Shown here: positions 1 through 6,947 of the stretch, piece after piece
Position numbering within the stretch: position 1 is the stretch's first letter
Layout of the letters: each line of letters opens with the position of its first letter
Source: an uncultured Desulfomonile sp.
Lineage (GTDB): Bacteria; Desulfobacterota; Desulfomonilia; Desulfomonilales; Desulfomonilaceae
Length of the DNA: 30,596 nt
NCBI GenBank assembly: GCA_903853735.1
Contig: CAINUH010000001.1
Coordinates: 1 to 30,596 of the forward strand
Direction of reading: 5' to 3'
Made by a program: the position numbers and the translations under genes
The notes under the pieces: generated by a model
Database searches by the model: none
The model's input: only the letters and a program-made list of their open reading frames with translations
Told to the model about the DNA's origin: nothing

Positions 1-1251
1 CATCCTGACACTTTTGACGAGTTAGTAGACTTGAATACTCTGGGTCGGCCTGGGTGCTTGGATTCTGGAATGACGGAAGAGTATATATCCAGGAAGTTCA
101 GTCGGTCAGAACGGCTCCCCATTCATCCTAAGGTCTCGGATACAGGGCATCAGGGATTACCTCTGTTCCAAGAACAGATGATGCTTATAGCGCGAGAGCT
201 TGCAGGTTTCACTATGGCAGAAGCAGATACTCTGCGGAAAGCCATTGGTAAGAAACAGAAGGAACTGATGGACGCTCTGCGTGATAAGTTCATAAATGGG
301 TGCATATCCCATGCAGGTACCTCTACACAAGAAGCCGAGGGGGTGTGGGACACCCTAGAGAAGAGTGCCAGATATACCTGGAATCTATCACATGCAGTAG
401 CCTATACTATGATATCTTATTGGACGATGTGGCTATCGGCCAATAAACCAGTCAAATTCTTCTGCGAGCTTATTAATGGAGCAGATGACGCCGGGCGCAG
501 GAGAGTGCTCCTGTCTGAGTGCAACAGGCGAGGAATCAAGATACTCCACCCCCTAATTAACGTAGCTGAGGCCAGTCCTTCGGTACATAATGGAGGAATA
601 GTACTCGGCCTATTGGGTATCAAACAGGTGGGTGAGGTTGCCCTGAAATCTATCATGAAGGCCCGAGAGAACGGAGACTTCTTGGACTCAGCAGACCTGA
701 AATCCAGAACTAAGGTCAATTCAAGGACTCTAGAATATCTACTAAAAGCAGGTTGCTTCCCTGAGGAGAGGGAACCTTCCAGAGAAGAGGAATTGGACTC
801 AGTAGGGTACTCAATATCAGGGCGGGCCATCGATCAGGGTATCCTCGCCAAGATGCGGTCAGTATGCGAAATCATAGATGTGAAGCCCATCACTACCAAG
901 AAGGGTGACCCTATGTGCTTCCTGTCTGTTGAATTCCATGAAGGTATACAGTCTATTACTGTCTTTCCTAAGACTTATGAAGCCATGAGAGATTTCTTCA
1001 AGCCGGGTGCAGTCTTGGGTGTGAGATTAGATAAGGATATCTTGATAGGTTTATTCAATCCGTATGATATCTCTAAGATAGTAGTAGAGATTCCAGATGA
1101 GAAGGCAGACGAATTTATGACCTTCTTCCCATCCTGCGCAGGTAATCCTAACGTCTCGGCTGGTGGTATGGGTATCTCTAAGGTAAACATGACCGAAGAA
1201 ATGCTGGCATTTATAGATAAGGAATTTGGAATCGCATACATAATACGTTAA
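1..1251 (+). CDS. dnaE: DNA polymerase III alpha subunit (DnaE-type), C-terminal part, 5' truncated by window
   Basis: The frame is open from base 1, so the gene starts outside the window; 416 residues are visible. They align with the last part of bacterial DnaE replicative polymerases: RPGxLxSGM near residue 16, LFQEQMMLIARELAGFTMAE and RKAIGKK at 54-85 (fingers, nucleotide-binding side), NLSHAVAYTMISYWTMWL at 128-145, a helix-hairpin-helix-like region at about 180-255, and an OB-fold-like segment at about 285-350. The catalytic aspartates of this family lie upstream and cannot be checked. The role inferred from the family is phage genome replication. The gene leads a same-strand run with purB and recombination nucleases. 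It ends with TAA and is followed by a 42-base gap before the next start. DnaE identity is clear from conserved motifs; whether the missing half is intact or split is unknown. Confidence 0.9.
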   Translation, partial: HPDTFDELVDLNTLGRPGCLDSGMTEEYISRKFSRSERLPIHPKVSDTGHQGLPLFQEQMMLIARELAGFTMAEADTLRKAIGKKQKELMDALRDKFINGCISHAGTSTQEAEGVWDTLEKSARYTWNLSHAVAYTMISYWTMWLSANKPVKFFCELINGADDAGRRRVLLSECNRRGIKILHPLINVAEASPSVHNGGIVLGLLGIKQVGEVALKSIMKARENGDFLDSADLKSRTKVNSRTLEYLLKAGCFPEEREPSREEELDSVGYSISGRAIDQGILAKMRSVCEIIDVKPITTKKGDPMCFLSVEFHEGIQSITVFPKTYEAMRDFFKPGAVLGVRLDKDILIGLFNPYDISKIVVEIPDEKADEFMTFFPSCAGNPNVSAGGMGISKVNMTEEMLAFIDKEFGIAYIIR

Positions 1252-1293
1252 TCGGGGATTCTCTGAGGGACACTATACGGTATGGAGGAACAC

Positions 1294-2004
1294 ATGAGTG
1301 AAGAAAAACAGCCCGAAGAAGTAATCTTAAGCCTAGTACAAGAAGGCAAGGAATTGACTGTCTCCACGAAGAGCGTCAAGGAGATGATCGACGAGATGGG
1401 CAAAGTCGTCGTCGATAGCCAGGAGAAATACGACTGGCTCCTCAACTGGGTACGCAGGAATAAGGAAACCCAGAAAATCGTAATCGATGCCACCGAGACC
1501 AAGAGGGTCGAGGCCAAGGCCAAATATGACGCAGTCCTCACCAGTCGCAGTATCCTGATCAAACCACTGGAAACCGCCGAGAAGGTAGCCAGAGACCGGA
1601 TGACCGAATGGTCAACAGCACAAGAGAAGAAGCGTCGCGAGGAAGAAGCGGCCGTCCGAGCTACCTTGGTCGAGAAGAAGGAAGACGACAAGATCATGGA
1701 AGCTGAGACCCTACAGGCCATGGGACGGACCGACGCCGCCGAAGCTCTGATGGACAAAAAGACCATCGTGACCAAGTCTGCAGTCGCCGCAGTAATGACC
1801 ACCGCAAAGGTGGGCAAAACCATAGAGAAGTGGGAAGTCAAGGTGACTGACGTATCCAAACTTCTGGCCGAAGCGTCAGGGATACCTGATATCGCCGCGT
1901 GTATCACGATAAGCGAATCAGCCCTGGCCGCCTTCTGCAAGAAGTCGGGTACCAAGGCTCTCGCAGGGTGCACGGTAGAGCAGAAGTTCGTACCGGTACT
2001 CTGA
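1294..2004 (+). CDS. Uncharacterised charged helical phage protein
   Basis: A 236-residue product starting at the ATG at 1294, which has GGAGG five bases upstream; an earlier in-frame ATG at 1282 overlaps that SD and is less likely. The middle (about residues 60-150) is rich in Lys, Glu, Ala and Arg and should form long helices or a coiled coil, including a run near EKKRREEEAAVRATL. The C-terminus reads WEVKVTDVSKLLAEASGIPD..., ending in a short beta/helix segment with ALAAFCKKSGTKALAGCTVE. This layout (helical body, then a compact WxVKVTD... tail) is familiar from uncharacterised phage proteins near replication and recombination genes, but I cannot name a family. It sits between the polymerase and purB and ends one base before purB starts, so the two are probably translationally coupled. 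Confidence 0.75.
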   Translation: MSEEKQPEEVILSLVQEGKELTVSTKSVKEMIDEMGKVVVDSQEKYDWLLNWVRRNKETQKIVIDATETKRVEAKAKYDAVLTSRSILIKPLETAEKVARDRMTEWSTAQEKKRREEEAAVRATLVEKKEDDKIMEAETLQAMGRTDAAEALMDKKTIVTKSAVAAVMTTAKVGKTIEKWEVKVTDVSKLLAEASGIPDIAACITISESALAAFCKKSGTKALAGCTVEQKFVPVL

Positions 2005-2005
2005 T

Positions 2006-3391
2006 ATGGAGCATGACGAATACACCTCACCATTTTCGAATAGATATGGTGGGGAGAACATGCGGAAAATCTGGGGTGAGAAATACAAGCGGGCCTGCTG
2101 GAGAAGGGTATGGTCCGCTCTGGCATATGGTATGAGTGAAGTGGGCATGATACAGGTAGAACATGCCAGAGCGATTGCCAGACATGAGCATGAAATAGAC
2201 GTGGCCCGGTCTCTGGAACTAGAGAAGGAGACTGGTCATGACCTTGTTGCAGAGCTTCGGGTCTTCGCCAGTCAGTGTGGGGACTCAGGCCCATTTGTAC
2301 ATTTGGGTGCCACATCCTCTGATATCGAAGACAATGCTGATGCTCTGCGCATCAGAGAATCCTTATCCCTCGTCACCTCGTCCTTGAAGGCCCTTCTCAA
2401 TCGAATGGCCTTTATGGTAGAAGACTATGCGGATTTGGAGATTCCAGGATTCACACACCTGCAACCAGCCGAGACTACTACTTTAGGATATCGGATGGCT
2501 ATCTGGTCTCAAGACCTTCTGGAAGACTACAAAGACCTAATGGCTATCAAGGATGAAATTAAGCTGAAAGGATTCAAGGGTCCTGTAGGCACCTCGGCCT
2601 CGTACGTGAGTATGTCATCCAAGAAAAATGCAAGGGATATGGAGAGTATCGCTTGCAGGAAATTGGGTATGGACTTCTTTATGGTGGCGGCCCAGACATA
2701 CCCGAGAAGACAGGATTACAAAGTGCTCTCGGCTCTATCCAGCCTAGCCTGCTCGATGGCCAAAATGTCCTTAGATTTGAGATTGATGCAGTCTCCTCTT
2801 ATGGGTGGCATAAAGGAACCGTTTCGAAATAAGCAGGTGGGTTCATCGGCCATGCCCTTCAAACAGAATCCAATAATTTCAGAAAAGGTGTGTTCACTCT
2901 CAAGGATGGTAGCCGCTAATACCTCAATAGCATGGCAGAACGCTTCATTGTCTATGCTCGATCGGACTTTGGATGACTCAGCCAACAGACGGGCTATTCT
3001 CCCTGAATCGTTCCTAGCGATAGATGAAATGCTGATATGCTGTACCAAGGTGATGCATGGGCTGACTATTTGCGAGGAAGATTTGGCCCTGACGGTACGC
3101 GAGCATCAAAACTCTGAGTATTTCAGCAGGGTATTAAATCTCGCGGCCGCTAATGGTATAGACAGGGCTGAGGCTCATTCTGCACTGTCGACAATATGCG
3201 AGGAAGCTCGCCAGAAAGGGTGGAACTCGGAGAAGAGGATATCTGCTATCAAATCCTGTCTGATCTTTTCATCAATTAAAGTTTGGAGTACAGACATTTT
3301 CGAAAGGACTGAGGGGTACTCAGGTCTGGCTGAGACTCTGGCAAAGGACATGTCCACGATCATAAAAATCCGATGTACAAGGAGTCACTGA
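2006..3391 (+). CDS. purB: Adenylosuccinate lyase (PurB), phage-encoded
   Basis: A 461-residue member of the fumarase/aspartase superfamily, full length for PurB. The enzyme removes fumarate from adenylosuccinate to give AMP, and from SAICAR to give AICAR. Visible motifs: N-terminal YTSPFSNRY and WRRVWSALA; ETGHDLVAE with His78; GATSSDIEDN at 101-110; FTHLQPAETTTLGYR with the second active-site His151; FKGPVGTSAS at 190-199; and the family signature GSSAMPFKQNP at 279-289 carrying the mobile-loop serines. All expected catalytic residues are present, so it looks active. It starts one base after the upstream stop and its own TGA overlaps the next ATG (TGATG). A phage copy could supply purine nucleotides. 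If a PurZ-like enzyme lies outside the window it could instead serve 2-aminoadenine synthesis; that is inference, as no PurZ is visible here. Confidence 0.95.
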   Translation: MEHDEYTSPFSNRYGGENMRKIWGEKYKRACWRRVWSALAYGMSEVGMIQVEHARAIARHEHEIDVARSLELEKETGHDLVAELRVFASQCGDSGPFVHLGATSSDIEDNADALRIRESLSLVTSSLKALLNRMAFMVEDYADLEIPGFTHLQPAETTTLGYRMAIWSQDLLEDYKDLMAIKDEIKLKGFKGPVGTSASYVSMSSKKNARDMESIACRKLGMDFFMVAAQTYPRRQDYKVLSALSSLACSMAKMSLDLRLMQSPLMGGIKEPFRNKQVGSSAMPFKQNPIISEKVCSLSRMVAANTSIAWQNASLSMLDRTLDDSANRRAILPESFLAIDEMLICCTKVMHGLTICEEDLALTVREHQNSEYFSRVLNLAAANGIDRAEAHSALSTICEEARQKGWNSEKRISAIKSCLIFSSIKVWSTDIFERTEGYSGLAETLAKDMSTIIKIRCTRSH

Positions 3392-3609
3392 TGCAGGGTT
3401 TGAAGACTATCCTGATAATAGTCGCTGTGTTGGTATTCGTACTTTGGCTAGTGGTATTCTTTGGGAAACCAGTCAAGAAGTATTACCAGAATGACGGTAA
3501 GCAGGGATATGTAAGGGTTGGTAGAGAATGGATGACGTACGAAGATTATAGGAGGAAGTATGCCGAAGGCATGGAGAATCAGGAAAATCAGGATGGAAAA
3601 CGTAGTTAA
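3391..3609 (+). CDS. Small single-pass membrane protein
   Basis: A 72-residue protein whose ATG overlaps the purB stop by one base and has AAGGAG upstream at 3379-3384. An earlier in-frame ATG at 3373 would itself sit in front of that SD and is not favoured. Residues about 5-26 (LKTILIIVAVLVFVLWLVVF) form one strong transmembrane segment. The rest is hydrophilic and basic to acidic (GKPVKKYYQNDG... YEDYRRKYAEG...), so the likely topology is a short N-terminus, one helix and a soluble tail. There is no lipobox or catalytic motif. Its function is unknown; candidates include a membrane anchor or inner-membrane accessory for replication or lysis. Its end overlaps the next small membrane gene. Confidence 0.7.
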   Translation: MQGLKTILIIVAVLVFVLWLVVFFGKPVKKYYQNDGKQGYVRVGREWMTYEDYRRKYAEGMENQENQDGKRS

Positions 3610-3703
3610 ATGGACAATCTCCGACGAGAGATTTTGGACAGGACTGATTCTCGGAGCAGTAGTTACCTTCATTTCATGTGTATTATTGGCATATATAAAT
3701 TAG
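3560..3703 (+). CDS. Very small C-tail-anchored membrane protein, overlapping the preceding gene
   Basis: A 47-residue reading frame starting at the ATG at 3560, with GGAGG at 3551-3555 four bases before it, and ending at TAG 3701-3703. It overlaps the preceding gene by 50 bases in another frame. The N-terminal third is basic (MPKAWRIRKIRMENVV), then comes one hydrophobic helix at about residues 26-45 (TGLILGAVVTFISCVLLAYI), ending two residues later. The basic N-terminus predicts N-in/C-out. A second in-frame ATG at 3593 would give 36 residues. The stop codon TAG forms part of the SD of the next gene (AGGAGG at 3702-3707), which supports genuine coupled translation. Function unknown. Two adjacent overlapping one-helix proteins suggest a partnered membrane pair. 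Confidence 0.6.
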   Translation: MPKAWRIRKIRMENVVKWTISDERFWTGLILGAVVTFISCVLLAYIN

Positions 3704-3712
3704 GAGGTCTTT

Positions 3713-4504
3713 GTGCTTAATATTGTAAACGTAATCTATTCCCAAACCATCAGGGAGAACAAGGAACGAGAAAGGAAGCTCAGGCACTACCCATCCTCGG
3801 CTTGTGCCATATTAGATGGTAAGTTTATAGGGAAATGCAGGAAGGCTACATGGTTCGAATGGATGCGATTTAAGAAGACGAACCCCATGGATGCCCCGGC
3901 CCTGTTCAAGACGAATACCGGTAATCTCCTCCACGATCAGATGTCAGGTGTCCTCACCAGAGGTCTGATAGACTTAGGATATCAGGAAGAAGACCTGTAC
4001 GGTGAGGGCAAGGGTGACGAAGTTGAGTTCATCTGGCAACCCGAGGGTCTCAAATACCCATTCTCAGGAAGGAAGGACAAACGCTTCATCGGCCTGGAGG
4101 GGAATCGTCTCGTGATGGAGTGGAAATCCACTTATGGTAAGGGTACTGACTACATCAAAAGGGACGGCCCGAAAGAGGAGAATCTGCTCCAGTGTGCAAT
4201 CTATCTGGAACAGGATAAATGGCCTGTGGACGCGATAGCCCTTGTCTACGTGGCCAGGGATTCGGGTTATATCTTTGGGTTCTGGATTACCAAGGCCAAA
4301 TCCACCAAATCCGGATTATTGGTCGAGCACATGGGTTCCTCGGTGGCTAATTTCTCGGGTCTCTCATGGAATACGATACTGGAAGGTACCAAATCTCTTG
4401 AGGTTGCTCTTGCCAAAGACGAACCGCCAAAGTGCGATTATCCAGCGTCAGACTGGCATTGCAAATATTGTTCCTATGAAAGTATGTGCAGGGGGAGAGC
4501 ATGA
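3713..4504 (+). CDS. Cas4/RecB-like PD-(D/E)XK exonuclease with Fe-S cysteines
   Basis: A 263-residue protein with a GTG start preceded by AGGAGG at 3702-3707. It has the layout of Cas4/AddB-type nucleases. The first cluster cysteine is in GKCRKATWFEW (Cys42). The nuclease core follows: His74 in GNLLHDQMS, an Asp in GRKDKRF (about 122), Glu136-x-Lys138 in MEWKST, and a QxxxY-type motif in LLQCAIYLE (Gln160). The C-terminus has CKYCSYESMC (Cys250, 253, 259), the other three expected 4Fe-4S ligands. The predicted activity is 5'-3' or bidirectional single-strand DNA exonuclease work in phage recombination or end processing. There are no neighbouring CRISPR genes, so it is not adaptation Cas4. 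It overlaps the HNH gene by ATGA. Confidence 0.85.
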   Translation: MLNIVNVIYSQTIRENKERERKLRHYPSSACAILDGKFIGKCRKATWFEWMRFKKTNPMDAPALFKTNTGNLLHDQMSGVLTRGLIDLGYQEEDLYGEGKGDEVEFIWQPEGLKYPFSGRKDKRFIGLEGNRLVMEWKSTYGKGTDYIKRDGPKEENLLQCAIYLEQDKWPVDAIALVYVARDSGYIFGFWITKAKSTKSGLLVEHMGSSVANFSGLSWNTILEGTKSLEVALAKDEPPKCDYPASDWHCKYCSYESMCRGRA

Positions 4505-4878
4505 GTTACGGTTTATTCAAACGTGAGGTCTTGAAGAACGCTCATTTCGCCTGCGAGAATCCTCACTGTGATGGTGGTGCTGAAACGGTACATCACTTCC
4601 TGAAAAAGAGTACCCATTCTGAGTATTCTGAGGAAGTTGAGAATGGGATGGCCTGTTGCGGTCGCTGTCACACTGAAATAGAACGCAGGATACGTGAAGG
4701 TGAGGATTTCTTGGAACTCTACCCCATCGGCAGGTATAATATCATGATGGCCAAAGCTGGTATTACTCGGCCTGAGGGTTTCGACGTTCCTGAAAGGGTT
4801 GCGAAAGCCCGTGCCCTGAGGGTAAAGGCTGATGAAATTGCCCATGGTCAGGGATTCCTCGGCGAAGAGTTGATATGA
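4501..4878 (+). CDS. HNH-type endonuclease with zinc-binding cysteines
   Basis: A 125-residue protein. The start at 4501 is chosen because ATGA overlaps the upstream stop and a GGGGGAG SD lies just before it; an in-frame ATG at 4486 lies inside that SD region. Motifs: C-x4-C (CENPHC, Cys18 and Cys23), a double His in ETVHHFLKK (31-32), Asn48 in EVENGM, and C-x2-C-His in CGRCHTEIE (Cys53, Cys56, His57). This order (Cys pair, HH, N, Cys pair-His) is the zinc-stabilised beta-beta-alpha-metal fold of HNH nucleases. The C-terminal half is helical with no recognised motif. Placed between a Cas4-like exonuclease and a RuvC-like resolvase, it more likely serves DNA recombination or processing than homing, but a free-standing homing endonuclease cannot be excluded. 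Confidence 0.8.
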   Translation: MSYGLFKREVLKNAHFACENPHCDGGAETVHHFLKKSTHSEYSEEVENGMACCGRCHTEIERRIREGEDFLELYPIGRYNIMMAKAGITRPEGFDVPERVAKARALRVKADEIAHGQGFLGEELI

Positions 4879-5309
4879 AAGAAGTACCAGGACTTAAGGT
4901 ATTGCGGAGTACACCAAAGGTCATCATAGGGGTTGACCCTCATTATGCCAAGCCATTGTCCTTCACTGTCCTGAGAGGTGAGGAAATAGTGGCTCAGTCC
5001 AAGGGAGACATCCGGACTTTGGATATCTTGCTTGAAGCATATCACCCTGATCTTGTGGCTGTAGAGGACCAGTATCTCAACAAGAATTATAACACAGCCA
5101 AGAAGTTGGCTTGGGTCGCAGGTAAGGTCATGGGTCTGTGCGAACTGAGGAAGATTAGGTGTGAATCTGTCAACGTCTCTACGTGGAAAGCCTGCTTCCG
5201 AGTCCTCCGGGGTGGTCATGAGGACGTCTCCAAGGTCCTTGGTGGTATTCCGGACGATGATTTGGCCTCGTCGCACCTGATAGCCGCATGGGCCAGAGAC
5301 AATCTGTAG
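4875..5309 (+). CDS. RuvC-like Holliday junction resolvase
   Basis: A 144-residue protein with the RNase H-like fold expected of phage and bacterial RuvC-family resolvases (usual length 140-180). The first acidic residue is in VIIGVDPHYAK (Asp21). The second is Glu64 in LVAVEDQYLNKNYNTAKKLA, which also matches the conserved helix after it. The C-terminal acidic cluster is DDDLASSHLIAAWA (Asp127-129), the position of the last metal-binding residues in RuvC. The predicted role is cutting four-way junctions or branched DNA before packaging. It is translationally coupled to the HNH gene by ATGA. It is the last clear gene of the rightward block before the terminator at 5558-5585. Confidence 0.85.
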   Translation: MKEVPGLKVLRSTPKVIIGVDPHYAKPLSFTVLRGEEIVAQSKGDIRTLDILLEAYHPDLVAVEDQYLNKNYNTAKKLAWVAGKVMGLCELRKIRCESVNVSTWKACFRVLRGGHEDVSKVLGGIPDDDLASSHLIAAWARDNL

Positions 5310-5557
5310 ATAGTTATCGATCGTGTTAGGACTGGGGTTAATCGGAGTGCCCACTTCTTCCTCCTTGGTCATCGAATCGGCTCCGCCTATCGTCATGCGG
5401 AACCTCTCTACCTTCATCCCTCGGTACGTTGAAACTCACATGTGGTGCGGGGTTCGTCCTCAACGCCTGTTTGATGAAGTACGACCCGAGGGACCGGATG
5501 CACGGCCTCGCCAGGGACCAGGACTCCCTGGCCTAAGAGACAGTCAGATGTAAAGGC
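5310..5557 (+). other. Tail of the rightward block; no convincing gene, one possible 35-codon reading frame
   Basis: This stretch separates the resolvase from the terminator. Only weak candidates exist. A GTG-initiated frame at 5323-5553 gives 76 residues of low-complexity, Pro/Arg-rich sequence and looks spurious. In the next frame, 5429-5536 (TTG start, TAA stop) encodes 35 residues ending YDPRDRMHGLARDQDSLA. Its codons are strongly G/C at the third position, as in nearby genes, which hints at real or decayed coding, but no SD precedes it. I could not choose between a tiny gene, the remnant of a longer one, and a 3' untranslated region. Confidence 0.35.
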
Positions 5558-5585
5558 AGGCCGCCCGATTTGGGCGGCCTTTTTG
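5558..5585 (+). terminator. Rho-independent terminator between convergent operons
   Basis: A perfect 9-bp stem (AGGCCGCCC at 5558-5566 with GGGCGGCCT at 5572-5580), a GATTT loop, and a T-run (TTTTT, then GTATTTT) on the + strand. It ends the replication/recombination block. On the - strand the stem is followed only by GCCTTTA, so leftward termination is probably weaker, though the DUF932 gene ends just 10 bases away and may use it too. Confidence 0.92.
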
Positions 5586-5590
5586 TATTT

Positions 5591-6538
5591 TCAGGCCACG
5601 ACGCCAAGTTCGGTCTGGATGGCTTCCTGGGCGGACTTGAGAAGTTCGTTGCCGTCGATGTAGGACAGGAACCGGCGTTCCTTGGCGAGCGGTCCTTGGT
5701 AGGTGGGAGACTGATGAGCGGCCATGTCGGCGAAAGCGTTGTACAGACCCCATGCTGTCCCTCGGAAGTTCTGCAGGTCTGCGGTATCTGAATAGATATC
5801 GATTACACGATTCTTGAGGTTGAAAATCCGCTTGGCCTTGACGGGCTGGTCGATGAACTCGTCCTCGTCGCCGAAGACTTGATCGAGTATCCTATCGAGA
5901 CCTTCGGCCATGAGCTTGGCATCGAAGAGACGCTGTGCGGCTTCTTCTAGCGAGTCTATGTAGAGCCTCGCATTGAGCAGGGTTTCCCTAACCTGCTTGA
6001 GATTGTCGATGACCCCGGAAGCGTGTTCGAAGTGCCATACCCGCTTGGCTCCGTTTAGGGCTAGCTGATAGGTGTTGGCGCAGACTACGCGAGTGGAAGT
6101 GTCGAAGACCCTGATAGGGGTCTTGCCATCGTGCCCGGTTGCGAAAGTCAGGTACTGCTGGATTTCGTCGCCGAGGATTTTCCTGCCCTCAAGTCTTGCC
6201 AGCAACCATACCAGCTTTCCGCCCTTGAGGGACCCGGCTGTCTCGTAGGTGGCTCCGTTTCCGATCAGGGCATCCGTGAATTCGAAGGCTTCCCTGTTCT
6301 GTACTGGCACGTAGATGTCGGAGGTGATACCGAGTACCTTCCGGTCGGTGCTCCGGACGTTGGCTTTCCAGCCCTCTACCTCGATGCCATCCACTAAAAT
6401 CGGAGAGGGAATGACTTCCCAATCCAGCCCGGCGAGCCTGATGGCCTCGGCTGAGGTCATCGCGTGATCGACTGGTGTTCCGAGATCGTGCCATGGTGTC
6501 TCGCCTGCGTAAGCCATCGTTTCTACTTCGTGTGCCAT
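5591..6538 (-). CDS. DUF932 / phage-plasmid-like protein (TIGR03299 family)
   Basis: A 315-residue protein with the characteristic N-terminus MAHEVETMAYAGETPWHDLGTPV of the TIGR03299 (DUF932) family found in phages and plasmids. Other family-like stretches are GGKLVWLLARL, VRVFDTSTRVVCANTYQLAL (with IRVF here) and WGLYNAFADMAAH. Its biochemical role is not established; it is often found among early or accessory genes. The start is set by AGGAGG seven bases upstream. Directly before that SD is a perfect 5-bp hairpin (6551-6563), and upstream of it a hammerhead ribozyme motif (6569-6618), so the mRNA is probably cut just ahead of this cistron. It is the last gene of the leftward operon and ends at the bidirectional terminator region. 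Confidence 0.9.
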   Translation of the reverse strand: MAHEVETMAYAGETPWHDLGTPVDHAMTSAEAIRLAGLDWEVIPSPILVDGIEVEGWKANVRSTDRKVLGITSDIYVPVQNREAFEFTDALIGNGATYETAGSLKGGKLVWLLARLEGRKILGDEIQQYLTFATGHDGKTPIRVFDTSTRVVCANTYQLALNGAKRVWHFEHASGVIDNLKQVRETLLNARLYIDSLEEAAQRLFDAKLMAEGLDRILDQVFGDEDEFIDQPVKAKRIFNLKNRVIDIYSDTADLQNFRGTAWGLYNAFADMAAHQSPTYQGPLAKERRFLSYIDGNELLKSAQEAIQTELGVVA

Positions 6539-6550
6539 CTGTGGCCTCCT

Positions 6551-6563
6551 GACGCTATGCGTC
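6551..6563 (-). promoter_or_regulatory. Hairpin abutting the Shine-Dalgarno of the DUF932 gene
   Basis: On the - strand GACGC-AUA-GCGUC forms a perfect 5-bp stem with a three-base loop, followed with no gap by AGGAGG, the SD of the gene at 6538. It lies between the hammerhead and the SD, so it would be near the new 5' end after cleavage. Similar hairpins precede several other SDs in this window. Confidence 0.7.
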
Positions 6564-6568
6564 TATTT

Positions 6569-6618
6569 CCGGTTTCGACCTTAGGGTCTCATCGGGTGAG
6601 CGATAAGCTCACGACCGG
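6569..6618 (-). ncRNA. Hammerhead ribozyme (type III), intercistronic, one core substitution
   Basis: Read on the - strand from 6618: stem III strand CCGGU, cleavage-site C6613, stem I GUGAGC-UUAUC-GCUCAC (6612-6596), core CCGAUGA (6595-6589), stem II GACC-CUAA-GGUC (6588-6577), GAA (6576-6574), then stem III strand ACCGG (6573-6569). All 15 helix pairs are Watson-Crick. The core matches CUGANGA...GAAA except that position 4 is C rather than U (base 6594), which should reduce activity. Stem III is the open helix, making it type III. It sits between the gene ending at 6645 and the DUF932 gene, so cleavage would separate the two messages. Compensatory differences from the copy at 8777-8828 support the fold. 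Confidence 0.82.
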
Positions 6619-6636
6619 CCCTGCCCTGAGGCAGGG
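6619..6636 (-). other. Stable hairpin at the 5' edge of the intercistronic hammerhead
   Basis: A perfect 7-bp stem CCCUGCC/GGCAGGG with loop UCAG on the - strand, directly against the hammerhead and eight bases after the upstream stop codon. After ribozyme cleavage it would sit close to the new 3' end of the upstream message and could block 3' exonucleases. Identical arms with a UCCG loop occur at 7692-7709. Confidence 0.75.
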
Positions 6637-6644
6637 TCTGTGAC

Positions 6645-6947
6645 TTACTCTTTCATGGCGTCGAGGACAGCTTCTACCGGAGCATCCTTATCGTACTTGG
6701 TACACTGTGCCAAGGCGTCATCCTCAATCTTGCAGAAAAGCTCGTTTGCGAAATTGGCGAGTAAGTCTGAAATGTCGGTACTGTCGTAGTTGGTGAACTT
6801 TCCTTCTACCCTGATGGTCCTGAGTTCCCATTCGTCAGAGTCGTGAGGTCTGCGACACTGTACGGCAAATCGGGTCTTGATGCTGAGGGCTTCATCCTCG
6901 ATTACGACGTTGAAATCCCTGACTAAGTATCTCTGTGCTTCCGTCAT
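6645..6947 (-). CDS. Uncharacterised small acidic phage protein
   Basis: A 100-residue protein. The start at 6947 is chosen because its ATGA overlaps the upstream stop and a strong purine-rich SD (GGGGAGGGGG) precedes it; a longer frame to 7052 has no such signal. The N-terminal two thirds look beta-rich (YLVRDFNVVIEDEALSIKTRFAVQCRR... WELRTIRVEGKF), and the C-terminus is helical and acidic (ISDLLANFANELFCKIEDDALAQ). No family was recognised. It is translated in coupling with the gene at 6944-7225. Its stop is followed by a 7-bp hairpin and the intercistronic hammerhead, so it is the last cistron upstream of the predicted cleavage site. Confidence 0.75.
   Translation of the reverse strand: MTEAQRYLVRDFNVVIEDEALSIKTRFAVQCRRPHDSDEWELRTIRVEGKFTNYDSTDISDLLANFANELFCKIEDDALAQCTKYDKDAPVEAVLDAMKE

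Noticed and set aside
1248..2315. 355-residue open frame on the - strand
   Set aside because: It is antisense to two well-supported genes, has no SD or family pattern, and its composition (Ser/Ala/Arg/Leu-rich) is that of a codon-bias shadow.
3713..4504. Cas4-like gene as part of a CRISPR-Cas system
   Set aside because: No cas1, cas2 or repeat array is present in the window; phage recombination-type Cas4 relatives are common.
4848..5417. 189-residue - strand frame, whose first 30 residues look protein-like (MTKEEEVGTPINPSP...)
   Set aside because: It runs antisense through the RuvC-like gene, which has clear catalytic motifs, and lacks a promoter and operon context. The natural-looking part is short.
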